Assembly (NCBI RefSeq): GCF_016808095.1 | Contig: NC_068975.1 | Location: forward strand, 33,069,001-33,133,000 | Length of the DNA: 64,000 nt | Origin: Vigna angularis | Taxonomy: Eukaryota; Streptophyta; Magnoliopsida; Fabales; Fabaceae | Direction of reading: 5' to 3' | In this document: one piece after another, positions 36,070 through 48,279 of the stretch | Layout: every line of letters begins with the position of its first letter | How positions within the stretch are numbered: position 1 is the stretch's first letter | Notes under the pieces: generated by a model | Database searches by the model: none | Told to the model about the DNA's origin: nothing | The model's input: the letters and a program-made list of their open reading frames with translations, nothing else | Made by a program: the position numbers and the translations under genes

Positions 36070-39000
36070 CGAATATAATTTTTTTTTCTACTTAAGTTTA
36101 CAGCAAATTTTATCCATATTGCTATTCTAAATTATAATACGAGGATCTAAATTATAATATGAGGATTTTTCAATATATGATTAGTTTTTTTTTTCGGTAG
36201 TTTTATTTAATCTTGGAATATTTCAAATTGATTACAAAAAGTCTCACTGTCTGCATGTCATGCTTGACTTTTTGTCTTAAAAGCAGTGCCACGGAACCGT
36301 GGGCATAATGTTTGTTTCTGAAATTGTCTTTAAGAGTATGAAAAAAATGTAATTTCTACTATGATTAATATTCAGGAACTATATTTTATAATTTCTTATT
36401 ACTCTTTCGCTACACAGAAAGTTTTATATAACTTAGAAGTCCATAATGAAAATAATTTGTAAATACTTTTCTTCAATTTTCCAATAATTAAAAATATCAA
36501 AATTACAATTTTCCAATTATAAAAAGTTAATTCAAAGCTTGTGATAATAGGTTGTGGGCTTCAAAAGTTTGATGTTGTAGGCAGTATGGGCTATATTTAC
36601 GGTCCTATTTATTAGGTTCATCACGAGAATCATCTGAGAACACTTGATCTTACTGTCCAACTGTAAGCCCAAAAACCAAGGTGATATAACCATTACTATC
36701 TTAAAAAAATGTACGTTTTGAACATTTTTATTCTTACTTATTTTTTAATGGTAAAGTTTTATCACTAAAAATAAATAATTGTTATATCTCTAATTTTAAA
36801 TTTTAATTATATTTTTTATTTCATATTTTTTTCTACTAAAATATTTTATTAATGTATATTTTTCTTTTCCATTTGTCGTTTTCTCTGAAAAAAAAAGTGG
36901 TTCAATAAATTTTAGTTTGATGAAATTGGAACAATAATCAAGCATGCAAATAACAACTTAGCTTATAAAATTTCTAACTATCAATTTTATTTTCTTTATT
37001 TTTTACTATTTTATTTTATTTTTTAATATTTATCAAAGGAAATATCTGTTTTTTCTTAAATAAAGTTTTAGCATATAAAATTAGAAAAAAATAAAATAAA
37101 GGATAGCATTTAGAATTGAAAAATAATTATTTACAACAGAACCAACATGAATAATAAATGAAATAAAAGAAAAGAGTTTAAAAATAGATTTTTGTGTGTA
37201 AAATATTGAGTTTATTTGAAAAGGTTTATATCTATTTTGGTCATTATTTTCATCATATTTATTTAAAGTGGTTATCGACTTTTTCCGTCATTTAGAGTGA
37301 TCCAATTTTATGTAATTTTTATTAAATTTGATCATTTATTTTGAAGATGTTTAAATCGTTAATGAGATGTTCACGTGAACATAAGTCAACGAGCTATTTC
37401 ATTTTTTTAGTGTGGTTATCCTATCATCTCATCTTTTTCTCAACTTCTTTGACTTTATGGTAGAGGGTTTTCGTGTCTTTGGTTCGTAATGGTTCTTGGA
37501 GTGGTGTGAATATGAGATGTCCGCGAAATGCTTGCAATTTAAGAGTTTATTTGTTTTGCGATATTATAGTTCTATTTTGTTATAAGTTATTTTTTTTTGT
37601 AATGGAAGGTGATTAACAATGATAAACGAACTTGGGTATCTCGCGATTACTTCGAGATATCTTGCGGTTATACAATGACTTCTCCTAATTCTTTGGACAA
37701 GTTCTTAGTGATGAAAGTTTTTAGTGATGAAAGTTATGAGATAAATTTACAAAATTAATTCTTTGAAAGGTTTATATTATTATATTGTTGATACATCTAT
37801 GGAAACAATTTATTCAAGTATCATATAAGTTATATTACCTATAAATGTTGATATAAGTAATGATCAAAATAACAATAAATAGGTTAGTACATCAACTATA
37901 ACACAGCTAGAGAAAACTCTGCATATCAATCTTTCTGGATAATTTTTTTCAAAAGCTCCATTTTGAATAAAACCTTCTCAAAAACTTTCACCAAAATAAA
38001 ACAAACAATCCATGTGCAAGAAGTGCAAATGTGACCTTAATTTATAATCTATATTTGTATCTATATTTAAAATATTTTTCTTCCTTTACTGATTATATTG
38101 TTTTATTGGGTTTTTCTACTACTGTAACGGATTTTCCTGTTATGTTTTCTTTTTTATAAATTTATTCATAAAATTTTGATTCTAAATTTCACATGATAGA
38201 TTTATGAAATTAATTAAAAAATTATTATTACTAAATTAATAAGCCTCTGGAAAATGTAAAAAATGCAGAAGTGATGAAATGTGAATTCAGAAATGCGATA
38301 GTGATGACCCAACAATTAAAAAAATGCAGAAGTGATGACAGAAAATTTAAGAGTACAGATGAACTTCATTTATATATATACAACTGCTATTCGCTCCAAT
38401 TATTTTTTTCATATATATAAAATGATAGGTAAATAAAAAACATTTTTTTTATATTTAATATATTTGATTTTTTTAAAAGTTTAGTTTAACTCTATTTTGA
38501 AAAATATCTGAATTTTACAAAATCTTAATGTATTATAATATAATAATTAATTATGTTATATTTGTTTTGACTTTTACAAATAAAGTTAAAGTGTGAATCA
38601 CTTCTTTATCTTATTTTTTCTGTTCTATGTTAAATTTTAAAAAATGTCATAGTAATTATTATAGTAAGATTGGAAAAATTAGTAAGATGTATGGTGTGGT
38701 AAATATATTATGAATATGCTTATGAAAAATAAAATAAAATAAGAATTTGTGGAATTAAAATGAAATAGATAAAATAAGATGAATTAAATAGATATAAAAA
38801 GAATATGATATTAATGAAATTGAGTTGTTCGATGTGTTGACAAGGGTGTGGAGGCTTGAGTTCGATAGTGACTAACAATTAACTTATCTAAATTCTCTTT
38901 TAGAGAATTTATACTGGTGGGAGAAGATGTCAAATGTTTCAATTTGTTTTTAATTGTATACGTTTTGGTGTATGGTGAAAAACAAAACCAAGCCATGTTT

Positions 39001-41055
39001 TTCTTTCTTCTTCAAAAAGTTTCTAATGTATTATGTGTAATTCTTCTTAAATTTTATTTCACTCCTTCTCAGGTTACAGTGCCATTAAATTTTGTTGCTG
39101 CCATCACAATATTTTTAACTTCTTTCCTTTGATTAAAACTCACGATTATTCCTTACATAAATCATGAAAAATAAGCAATTTGAACTGAAAAAAACTAAGG
39201 TAAACTTTGCTGAAATTAGTTATTGTATCAATTCTAAAGTCTAGTATTGTATTTTGAATAGACCTTGATATTGTATTTTGAATAGACAGTGAATGATGAG
39301 TAAAAGCATTATTATAAATTAATTGAAATTGATGTAATTAACATTGTACGATGAACTTTACGAGAATATATTATTAGCTTTATTATATGTGTTCTAAATG
39401 TTAGTTTATCTTTACATTTTTTTTGTGGCTTGTTTGTGTGTCTATGTAATGATTATGTAATATGGTTTGTTTCTATTGTGTTATATTGATTGAGATTGTG
39501 AGTGTTGGGTTCATGAAAAGATGAAGATGAATATGAGAATTGGTGGAAGATGGAAGATAAAGGAAGAGGAAAGAGGAAGAAGATGAATTGATATTTATCG
39601 ACGAATTTTTTGTCAGTAATTACCATCGAAACAATAATTTCGTGGATAAAATTTACATATGAAAATTTTGTTAAAAGACTTGTTTCTGTCAATAAATTAT
39701 TAATCATTTTTATTTAACAACGAATTTTGATGAAATAATATCAATTTTTCTGAGTGTTATTAATTCCAACGCATAATCAATGTTCATGAATTTTTGTTGG
39801 GTATTTCTTTAGATGTGGTTACTCTATTATTTTTGTTTTATCTTTTGTAAAAAGTTGAATCTTTTAATTTTTTTATAATAAGAGGAGAAATGAAACTCAT
39901 GGATGACATCTCTAATATACTTTTATGAGTTAAAGATGTTTTTTTTTGGTGTTTTTAGAATTGGAAAACTTTTATTTTGTTTAGTCTTCTGATTTTAAAC
40001 AATGGATTTAATTCATTTTACTTATATATATACGTTAAATTTTATATGATGTTACAAGCAATGTTTCACTAAAATTATACATCACACATGACACGTGTTA
40101 TTACATGAAAAAAAATAATTTTATGAGTTAATTTAATTTTTTTCAAAAAAAACAGGAGCATGAATATGATGTGTTTTTGTGCAAGAAACCAAAGCAAGCA
40201 ATAGGAAAGGAGCTTCTCATTTCTGAGCATGGGAAACAAGAGAGTTTGCACATTAACAACGAACAAGAATATAAAGTAAAAAGAATACCAAACTGTTTTA
40301 TTCTTTCATTTATTATACGAAATCATCAAATTTTGTTACCCTTTAAAGAAAATCATCACCATCTTTCAATCTGGATTTCGATACTTTGTAAAGAAAATCA
40401 TTACCATATTTCTTCATTTCTATTTTGGGTTCACTAGATTTTTCACAATCCCTGTGTGTTCAAATTTTCGGTTCTTTCTGCGTGGAAAATGATTTTGTAG
40501 GTGTGGATCCAACGAAATGTTTTTTGTGGGTTGGTGTTACATTGCTACAGAAATGGTTATGGGTCTGGTAATTTTTGTTGAAAGGTTGAATTTTTTCTCT
40601 TGTTATGGTGTTCAATATGTGTCACTTGATGGTATTGTCATTTCTGATTTAGTTTTTGGGACTAATTATCGACTTTAAAAATGTTGGGTAGGAAAGTGAT
40701 GGATTGGTGGTATTGAGTATTAAAGTAACTATTTATAATAAAATATTATCTAAAAAAAGTAAAAGTGACTTACAATAAAATTATAAAAAATATTTAAATT
40801 TATTTTTAATAATAGTAATAATTTTATTATTTTTTGTTATCAACGAAAACAAGTAGTGCACCAGTTTTTATAAAATTAAAATATTTAACGTTAATAAAAA
40901 CTTTAAGTTCACTATAAAATTAATATATTTTAAGTACTAGTGTCACTTATTCATTTACCCTTTCATTCCATGCACAAATAGTTAATTAAAGACACACCAA
41001 CACAATTATTTACAGTTGTGTGAAAAAATTGTTTAAAGATCATATTTAAGTCTAA
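36070..41055. other. AT-rich intergenic region, no gene seen
   Basis: About 5 kb with no coding similarity. Small direct repeats occur: a 22-bp pair at about 36125-36168 ('ctaaattataatacgaggat'), a repeated 'atgcagaagtgatga' at about 38260-38340, and a 'tattgtattttgaatagac' pair at about 39240-39290. Text such as 'gtggttatcgactttttccgtc' at about 37265-37295 resembles decayed retroelement sequence. The 88-codon frame at 40171-40437 has no recognised domain. Confidence 0.4.
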
Positions 41056-41063
41056 GTTTTACA

Positions 41064-41654
41064 TAGAGCTGTAAAAACGGGTCACCTGGCCCCTAACCGA
41101 TCCGGCCTACCACGGGTTAGTCACTTATTGAGCCGATCCGGCCTATCACGGATTAGTCACTTAGTGAGTCAACCCAACCCGGCTCATTTATTAGCAAGCC
41201 AGAAAAATTCGAACCCGGCTCGATCCACCACGGGTTGGTGGGTAAACGGGTTGGCTCACTGGCTCACTTAATTACAATTTTTTTTAAATAAAAAAAAATT
41301 ACAAACTTTCTATAATACAAATCTAAACAAATTTCCAACATGGGTGTTCAATTAATTTTGAAAATAAGGAACTTAAATAACTTTTTCAAGTAAAAACAAA
41401 ATAATAAATAATTTTTATAAAATTAAAATTAAATTTTAATAAAATAAAATTATGTAGGTGGGTTGGTGGGCCAACCCGGCCCACCACGGGTTCAACCCGG
41501 CCAACCACAGGTTCAACCCGCATGAGCCGGGTTTAAACGAGCCGGGTTGAAATCTGACCCGCATAAAAAAATATAATTTTTTCTAACTCAATCCAACTCA
41601 AACCCATGGTAGGCCAGGTTGATTCGCGGATTGTGACTCATTTTGACAGCTCTA
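41064..41654. mobile_element. hAT-like MITE, 591 bp
   Basis: Ends TAGAGCTGTAAAAACGGGTCAC and, read inward from the right, TAGAGCTGTCAAAATGAGTCAC form an inverted repeat of about 22 bp. The flanks GTTTTACA (41056-41063) and GTTTTATG (41655-41662) match in 6 of 8 bases, consistent with an aged 8-bp hAT duplication. The interior has palindromic GGCCCACCACGGG and CCCGGCTCG-type repeats around an AT-rich core. No open frame. Diverged relatives lie at about 358-1075 and 52560-53175. Confidence 0.75.
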
Positions 41655-41772
41655 GTTTTATGACCAAAAAATATTTAAACCTAAATTTTAATTGTATAAA
41701 AGTAATCAATACTGCACTTCACATCCTAAAATACTAACTAAAAAACTCTATCATAAAGTGATTTAATATAGA

Positions 41773-41776
<4 letters not shown>

Positions 41777-41843
<67 letters not shown>
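41777..41843. repeat. (AT)n microsatellite, about 67 bp
   Basis: An uninterrupted TA dinucleotide run, the longest in the window, just downstream of the hAT-like MITE. It is likely to vary in length between individuals. Confidence 0.95.
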
Positions 41844-41847
<4 letters not shown>

Positions 41848-42779
41848 CTTGTACTGGTCTTTTATTTTAATTTTTAAATAAACAATAGCATATATTCCAT
41901 ACTAGAAAAAAACAAGAAAGCAAATTCCGGAAGATGCGCCCTAATCACCTTCTTTTTCTGTGCTCTAAGCACTGAGTAGATAGAAGGTACGTAAAAATAA
42001 TAGAAGCTTGATTTGTATATATCTATATCTATAATCCATCTTGTGGACACTCATGGCTAAGTTCCGTACTTTGATCCATCTATCTCTGCTGCCCACATGG
42101 TGGGTCACTCACTTCCGTCAAATAAGGCTTCTGTTCTTCGTTTCTGTAGTTTATTTTTCTGAGAAACAATGCTAAAAGCCACCAAACTGACATAAACCTC
42201 AAATAACGTTTGTGTCTCTTTCAATAAGTCTTTCCTGTTACTATGTTTAAGGTATTCTGTTACCTATAAGACCTCAGTTTAATTATGTGTGGGCATATAT
42301 GTTCAATGAATATTCCAACAAATGGCACAAATTTCAGAAGCTATTGGGACGGGTCTTATCTGCTGAAGCGCTATAATACGTGTTGGAGTGAACATTTAAT
42401 TGTAGCCAGTCTCTAGAAAAGGAACATGTCACTCAAGGATGATGGATAATGGGATGCATGATGAAATAAAGAATTCACATGTCACATCCTTTGCAATGTA
42501 CATATTCAAGTATCTTTTCACATGAATGCTGCCGCTACCATACCCCATTATGAAGACATGTCCAATTTTCTTTGAGTGAAATTTGAATTCTAGCCTCTAG
42601 GGTGAGGAACACATGACGCTGAATGAGGACAAAATGAATGGCAATCTCAGATTATCGTAATAGTTTTACTCTGTGGTCACTTTTGCAGTTGTTTTACTTA
42701 TATAGTCAAATTTGAAAAGTATTTTATAATTTTTAGGCAAAATTTTTAAAAATTATATAGTTATGCAAGTCGTGAAGAA

Positions 42780-43200
42780 TTTAAACGATTTTAAACGAAG
42801 GAGTTGTAATCTTCTTGCAAGACTTCATCTTAAAATATAAGTCAGAAGTAAAATTGTACACCCCTAAAACGATTTCAGATTCTGGTAATGGATTATCAGA
42901 CCTTGTAATCCATTAGAGAATGCTGAACTCGTACAGAAGAGACACGACTTCACCTGTAATAGACAAAAACAGCATGTAATATATTATTAGCGAGTTTTTG
43001 CCTATTACATGAAATCGTATTTCCTTTGCACTAGTTCTAATCGGTTGTCTAATAATTGATTATCAAGGCCTGAAATCATTTTAGAGGTGTAAGACTTCAC
43101 ATCTAACTCATATATCAGGATAAAGTCGTGCAAAAGACTATGACTTCTTCGTAGTCTAATCCCCTCAACTTATCTTATAAATGCGTAATTTGCGTTAAAA
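42780..43200. repeat. Foldback repeat relic
   Basis: The segment 'acacccctaaaacgatttcaga..ctggtaatggattatcag' (about 42858-42900) recurs in inverted form as 'gattatcaaggcctgaaatcattttagaggtgt' (about 43058-43092). The arms are about 45 bp with a loop of about 160 bp. Some decay is present and no target duplication was found. Probably a small non-autonomous element. Confidence 0.5.
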
Positions 43201-43869
43201 AAAACTCACTTTTGCAGTATCAGAAAACATTAGTACGGTCAAAAATTAACAACAAATTGTTGTGGCTGTGCTGTGACGATATGGTTTTGGAGATCAAGTA
43301 GTCTCAGTTGCAATTTTTATGGAGTCACAAGTATTTGGTAATTGTTTATATAAAAAGCTTTCATCTTGTTGAAATAAGGTACATTCCCTCTGCATAAAAT
43401 TTTGATCAGAAAAAGGAACGATCATTATGGTTTGCATCAAAGTGAAGTGGGTGGTTCGTAATGTTAGTGGGCTTTCATATCATAGCTTACCATTTTCTGA
43501 TGCACTATTAGTCATCTGCCACTTCTAAATTCTACGCACGAAGATCCTGTCATCAGTCCCTATCTGCCCTTTGTGGGAAGAAGGACGTAGTATGAAACAC
43601 TTCAGCGGCCACTACAAAATATCTACTTTTTGGTCGGTCAATGATTCAGGTGTTTAATAATATTTAATGAGGAAAATAAGTTACTAAACATACAATAAAA
43701 GATAGCTGAAGCATTTCATATTATGAAAATCCTCACTCAAATGCTGAATATCTTGATTCCCATGCTTTCGGATATTCCATGCATTTCGATCGTCACTGTT
43801 TTGAACTTGAAACGTCATCACAGTGCTGATAACAACACCTGTTTTTTTTTTTAAGTAAGAACAAATCTT

Positions 43870-44010
43870 TGGCTTTGGAGATGTTAGAAGTGGACTTTAA
43901 ACTTAATTCAACCTCACAAAAACAGTTTTTAGGATGAGGTTTGCACCTATTTATAAACTATGAATTGACCTTATCTTTAGTCGACGTAAAATTTCCAACA
44001 GAAGAATGAT
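43870..44010. repeat. Dispersed repeat relic
   Basis: 'aacctcacaaaaacagtttttaggatgaggtttgcacc', then 'ataaactatgaattgaccttatc' and 'gtcgacgtaaaatttccaaca', reads like a common dispersed repeat of legume genomes. A weaker relative is at about 53230-53350. Ends unknown. Confidence 0.35.
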
Positions 44011-44959
44011 GTTTTCAACTAAGAAAATGTGATTGGTCTATTTCAAATATATAGACCAATAAAATAGTGGTCCGTAGTCTATGGTTAAAAAGTTGTTAAC
44101 ACAACTAATATATAAGATGCAAATCCTTGATATAAGATGCAAATCCTTGATATATTCAAGTTAATAACATTTAGATCACAATCTTATTCAGTAAGTATAC
44201 TTGATTCTAAGACAAACTCAAAAGTAATTTATTTTAGTGACAACGTCCCAAAATAGTATCTATATATGTTAATGTACAGGTGGTATATAATTACAAACAA
44301 ATGAGTTCTTACAAAATTATTTGATCCGAGTCAAAAACATCAACTTATACATTACATTTTTTATCTATCAACGACTATCTATATGTTATAACAATTAACA
44401 CAAGAATCTTAACCATTAACTTATCCATACAGCTATACATCAAATCAAATAGAATGAATTTAAAGTTGACTAAGTCAAATCTAATTTAAAATTACAATAA
44501 AAAAACTAAAGAAAATTATTATTAGAGTTAAATTAGCATAATTAATTTAGTTGATAATAATAATATAACTTCTTTCCTGACATACATAAATCATACAACT
44601 TAATAATTAAAAATTATAATATAAATTGTAGTCATATATTTTTTTAAATATATTCTCGTCATATTGATTAAATGTGTTTTCATCCGCAAACTATTTACTA
44701 AAATAATATTTCGTCGTCCATGTTTAAAAGTATGTATATCAATTACGTTTTTTATTTTATATAAAAAAAAAATATATAAAATCATTTGGTGGTTGGGAGG
44801 TACCTGGCATTAGTTATGGAGGCAGACACATAAGGGTGGTGGAGCAATGGAGCAATGGACCAATTTTTGTATTTGACTATCCAACTATGTTCACGGAAAC
44901 TCAAAATACATTGTTATAACTTCATATGTTGTATTTGTTGAAAATAACTTCATATTTGT

Positions 44960-45350
44960 TGAAAATTCAAGAATGAGTTAAAGTCTTACATTGAATAAAA
45001 ATGAGAAAGTAAAATACTATATAAAGATGAAAGATTCAATCCATTATCTTAAAGTTTTGGATAGAGAGTGGTGTCAATCTCTCGTATGGTTGAGCTCGAA
45101 TATCATTAGTGTTTGTATCTTCCTAGTGAACCTCTTCCTTGATAAACCCAATAGTAATATTAGAGTCCATAGTTTGTCTTGGTGACCGGTAATCTAAGTG
45201 TGAGTCTAAGTCCCATATTGAATAAAAATGAGAAAGTAGAACACTATATAAAGATGAAAGGCCCATTAAATTAAGGTTTTGAGTAGAGATTGATGTCAAT
45301 CCCTTGTATAGTTAGACTCATATCTCATTTAGTCGATGATTCGTCTTGGT
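44960..45350. repeat. Imperfect tandem duplication, unit about 210-230 bp
   Basis: 'tacattgaataaaaatgagaaagtaaaatactatataaagatgaaag' at about 44985-45035 is repeated at about 45210-45258 with few changes. Downstream blocks ('tggtgtcaatctctcgtatggttgagctc' against 'tgatgtcaatcccttgtatagttagactc') follow in the same order. Each copy has a TATA-like ACTATATAAAG, so these may be LTR promoter fragments. The 64-codon frame at 44991-45185 is part of the repeat. Confidence 0.6.
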
Positions 45351-45704
45351 AACCAGCTCAGACCCCATTAAAATGAATGGTGGTAGCTGTGATTAGTTGG
45401 AAATGTTTTGGGTGAAAGAAACTTACACAGTGATTGTACTAAAATTTCTACAGAATGCACGCAAAGAGGAATGTGAGTTGGGTAAATAGCAATAACCACG
45501 TAACACATGCATCACATTGAATATATATGAATATGCAGATACCCATTTTAATTTGATGAGAATAGTTAGCAAACGTGATTGCATATGATATTCGCATGAT
45601 GAATAGATGTGGTGGGGTTGTGACAAAGCACATGCTTGACAAGAATTTATCCTTACAATTGTACTGCACATGGTAACAGCCACTTGTTTCAGTTATCGTG
45701 ATTA

Positions 45705-45887
45705 TCATGAGGACAAACCAGTGCGAAGAATTCTTCCACTATGGGAATTTTCATTTTCAACGCTTGCATCATTATCACAAACAAATTCAAGTCTTTCTTT
45801 TTCATATTCTCGACCACAGATATCATTCGTAAACCTTCGGTAAATTTTGCATGCTTCGAGTGAATTTAAAACTTTAGAAATCATCAT
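45705..45887 (-). pseudogene. Possible terpene synthase exon fragment
   Basis: The frame reads SLEACKIYRRFTNDICGREY and continues EKERLEFVCDND. This resembles the second metal-binding region (NSE/DTE motif, (N/D)Dxx(S/T/G)xxxE) of plant terpene synthases and the residues around it. The similarity stops about 15 residues later, and no neighbouring terpene synthase exons, for example a DDxxD exon, were found within 2 kb. If right, it is an isolated fragment of a dead gene; it could also be chance. Confidence 0.35.
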
Positions 45888-46049
45888 TTGTGTTTAAAAA
45901 ATCGCATCATCAGATGAACCCTATCATGTCCCTTCATTCTGGTCTCCTAAGGAGATGTAAAGTCTAGTCATCAGAAAAAACTCAGTTATGCATTCCACCT
46001 TAAAATGAAAACAAAAATCACACTGCATTATGTCTGGTATATTCGGTAG

Positions 46050-47580
46050 CCTTTATTGCTTATATTTAACTCAGATTGATTAAAATTTATTTATTATTTT
46101 AATTCCTCACATTTGCAATAATCTTTTAACATTGCCTTTTTTTTTTATTATTTAACCTTTTTACATTTTCTCTTTCGAGACCACAAGATTTTTTTTTCTT
46201 CTCTCTGTTTTTGTTGTCTTCTTCGCATGCTTCCTTCCCATGATAATATTGAAATTATTCATTCTCAACACCCCCTCCCCGCCTCCTTTTTTCTTTTAAG
46301 AAAAAAATACTTTGATTTAAATTTCGATACTTTTAATTAAATATTTTCAAAATTATAATACATATATATATATATATATAGTATTTTTTTTTAATTTTAT
46401 ATTATACACAAGCACTTTATTTTCTATTCAATACTTATATAATACTAACAAAATAATAATTTTACTATTAACAAGAAAATTAAAAATAAGTTTTTTTTTG
46501 TTTTAAAATTAGATACTATTATTTTAATACCTAATGAATTTTTACACATACTTTAAATATATTATTTTACTCTTTAATTTTTGTTCTCTTTTTATAAATA
46601 CAAAAATTATTTTTTTTAATAATTAAAATATCTCTAAAAGTAAATTATCAAACTGGTATATAAAAAAGTATTTTTTTTCTCAGTTAGAAAAATCAATGAG
46701 CACTATATCTACACATGGGTTATGTACTTGATTTGGAAAGCTGTGATGATGTAAATAAGGTGTGATCCTATCTGGACTATAACATTTGTTTTAGAAAAAA
46801 CCAGTGCTATATCCATTTGTCTAGCAACACATGTAAAACGTGGATGTGTAAAAGCCAGTGCTATATCCATCTATACATATCATCATCCATTGCAGAGCAA
46901 TAATCCTTGAACATATATTCAAGCTTAACTTCTTACGAATTCTTTTGTTAAATATAAAATATTTAAATTTAAAATTGTACTTATAACAATTAGATTTAAT
47001 TACACTGGAATAACCTTAGGAAGCAAACCAAATTAAAAAATCTTATAAATATCAAGTCTAATCAAATCAAAATAAAAAATAATTTACTTGTTCACTAACT
47101 ATCTAAGAAATATATTTTCCATAGAACAAGGTTTTTTCCTATTAAGCAATTGTCAGCATGTAAACTTCGATTTCATCTGAACAACTCAGATGGCTGTTTG
47201 GAAAAACCGCGCCATGATTAAAGTTTGAAAGTCTAAGTTGTGATGAAACGAAGCAAAATTCTTTCCATACTATCCACATTCTGAGATATGTAATGCACCA
47301 CGTTTATACCAAAACATTGGAAAGCATATTCAGCTAACCAACCCATTCTGCTGAATCAAAATATTGTATATAATAAGGTGTCACTTTAAAGGATAACACA
47401 TTTTATTCGGAAAGATCATGGTCAACTGTTCAAGTTATATGGGTATAGTTTGAAGTCTGAATATTTTTCTATAACTGAGCTTATGTAGGTTTAAATTAAT
47501 AAAAGAATACATGTATAAGATATTTTGATATTAAAATTAATTTATTATTTTATGTTTCACATAGTTAAGATATTATTTGT
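46050..47580. other. AT-rich intergenic region
   Basis: A (TA)n microsatellite lies at 46362-46380. The sentence-like repeat 'ccagtgctatatccat' occurs twice at about 46801 and 46855. No gene or defined element. Confidence 0.4.
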
Positions 47581-47589
47581 TCTAGATTA

Positions 47590-48270
47590 AGAACTCACAC
47601 ATTTACTTTTGGTATTACTCTAAAAGGTCTTTTACTAATGAAGATATCTTATGTGTATATAAACTCATATTTATTTCTTGTTTTATTTGATGTGAGACCT
47701 TATTTGTACCCAACATGAAAGACTCTGGTTGATCACCAAATTATAATTAATCATAAGTTATAATTAATCATTTAAACTGTGACTGATGGAATCGTGATAA
47801 ATTACATCATATATTCCTACCTTTGTTCTGTCGTGGGAAGGATAATATTATTTAGTCATGCAATCTTTCCTGAAGCATAATGAAATAATTATTAGAGACG
47901 TGGTTTTCTCTTATTTCTTCTTTTCAAATGATTTGGGTTATTTAAGGAGATTCTACACTGATTAGGAATGTTGGTTGTGAAACAGTCACATCATGAAGCA
48001 ATTATTATGTTGGAAAGATTTATCTTTAGTAATTCAAGTAATAATATTTTTTCTGTTCTTCACTGCGTTGATAGTGACTTCCTTTGTTTGTTTGTGTAGA
48101 AGATGGATTGGCTAAGAAAGGGAAAAAGATTGTGAGAGGAATAAGAGGTTTAGATTTTTTAGCATAAAAACAAAATCTCATATCGGATAAAAAGTAAAGA
48201 CACGAGTTTATATATACATATATACTTTTTGGTAAGAAATCTTTTGGAGTGGTACTAAAAGCAAATCTGT
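47590..48270. mobile_element. Foldback element with arms of about 110 bp
   Basis: The left arm (about 47600-47710) contains TATGTGTATATAAACTCAT and TTTGATGTGAGACC. The right arm (about 48155-48262), on the opposite strand, reads GTATATATAAACTCGTG and TATCCGATATGAGAT in the same order. A third copy in left-arm orientation is at 56735-56850. The shared block has a TATA box followed by CCGATGTGAGAC, as in some LTR promoter regions. Ends and target duplication are not resolved. Confidence 0.5.
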
Positions 48271-48279
48271 ATAGCCTTA

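Noticed and set aside
38260..38345. Repeated GTGATGA boxes resembling C/D snoRNA motifs
   Set aside because: No paired D box at proper spacing and no terminal stem; the phrase is a small local repeat.
40171..40437. 88-codon frame on the plus strand
   Set aside because: No recognisable domain, no splice partners, and a low-complexity C-terminal half.
45423..45708. Two overlapping 86-codon frames on the minus strand next to the terpene synthase-like piece
   Set aside because: No terpene synthase similarity in either frame and no splice signals joining them to it.
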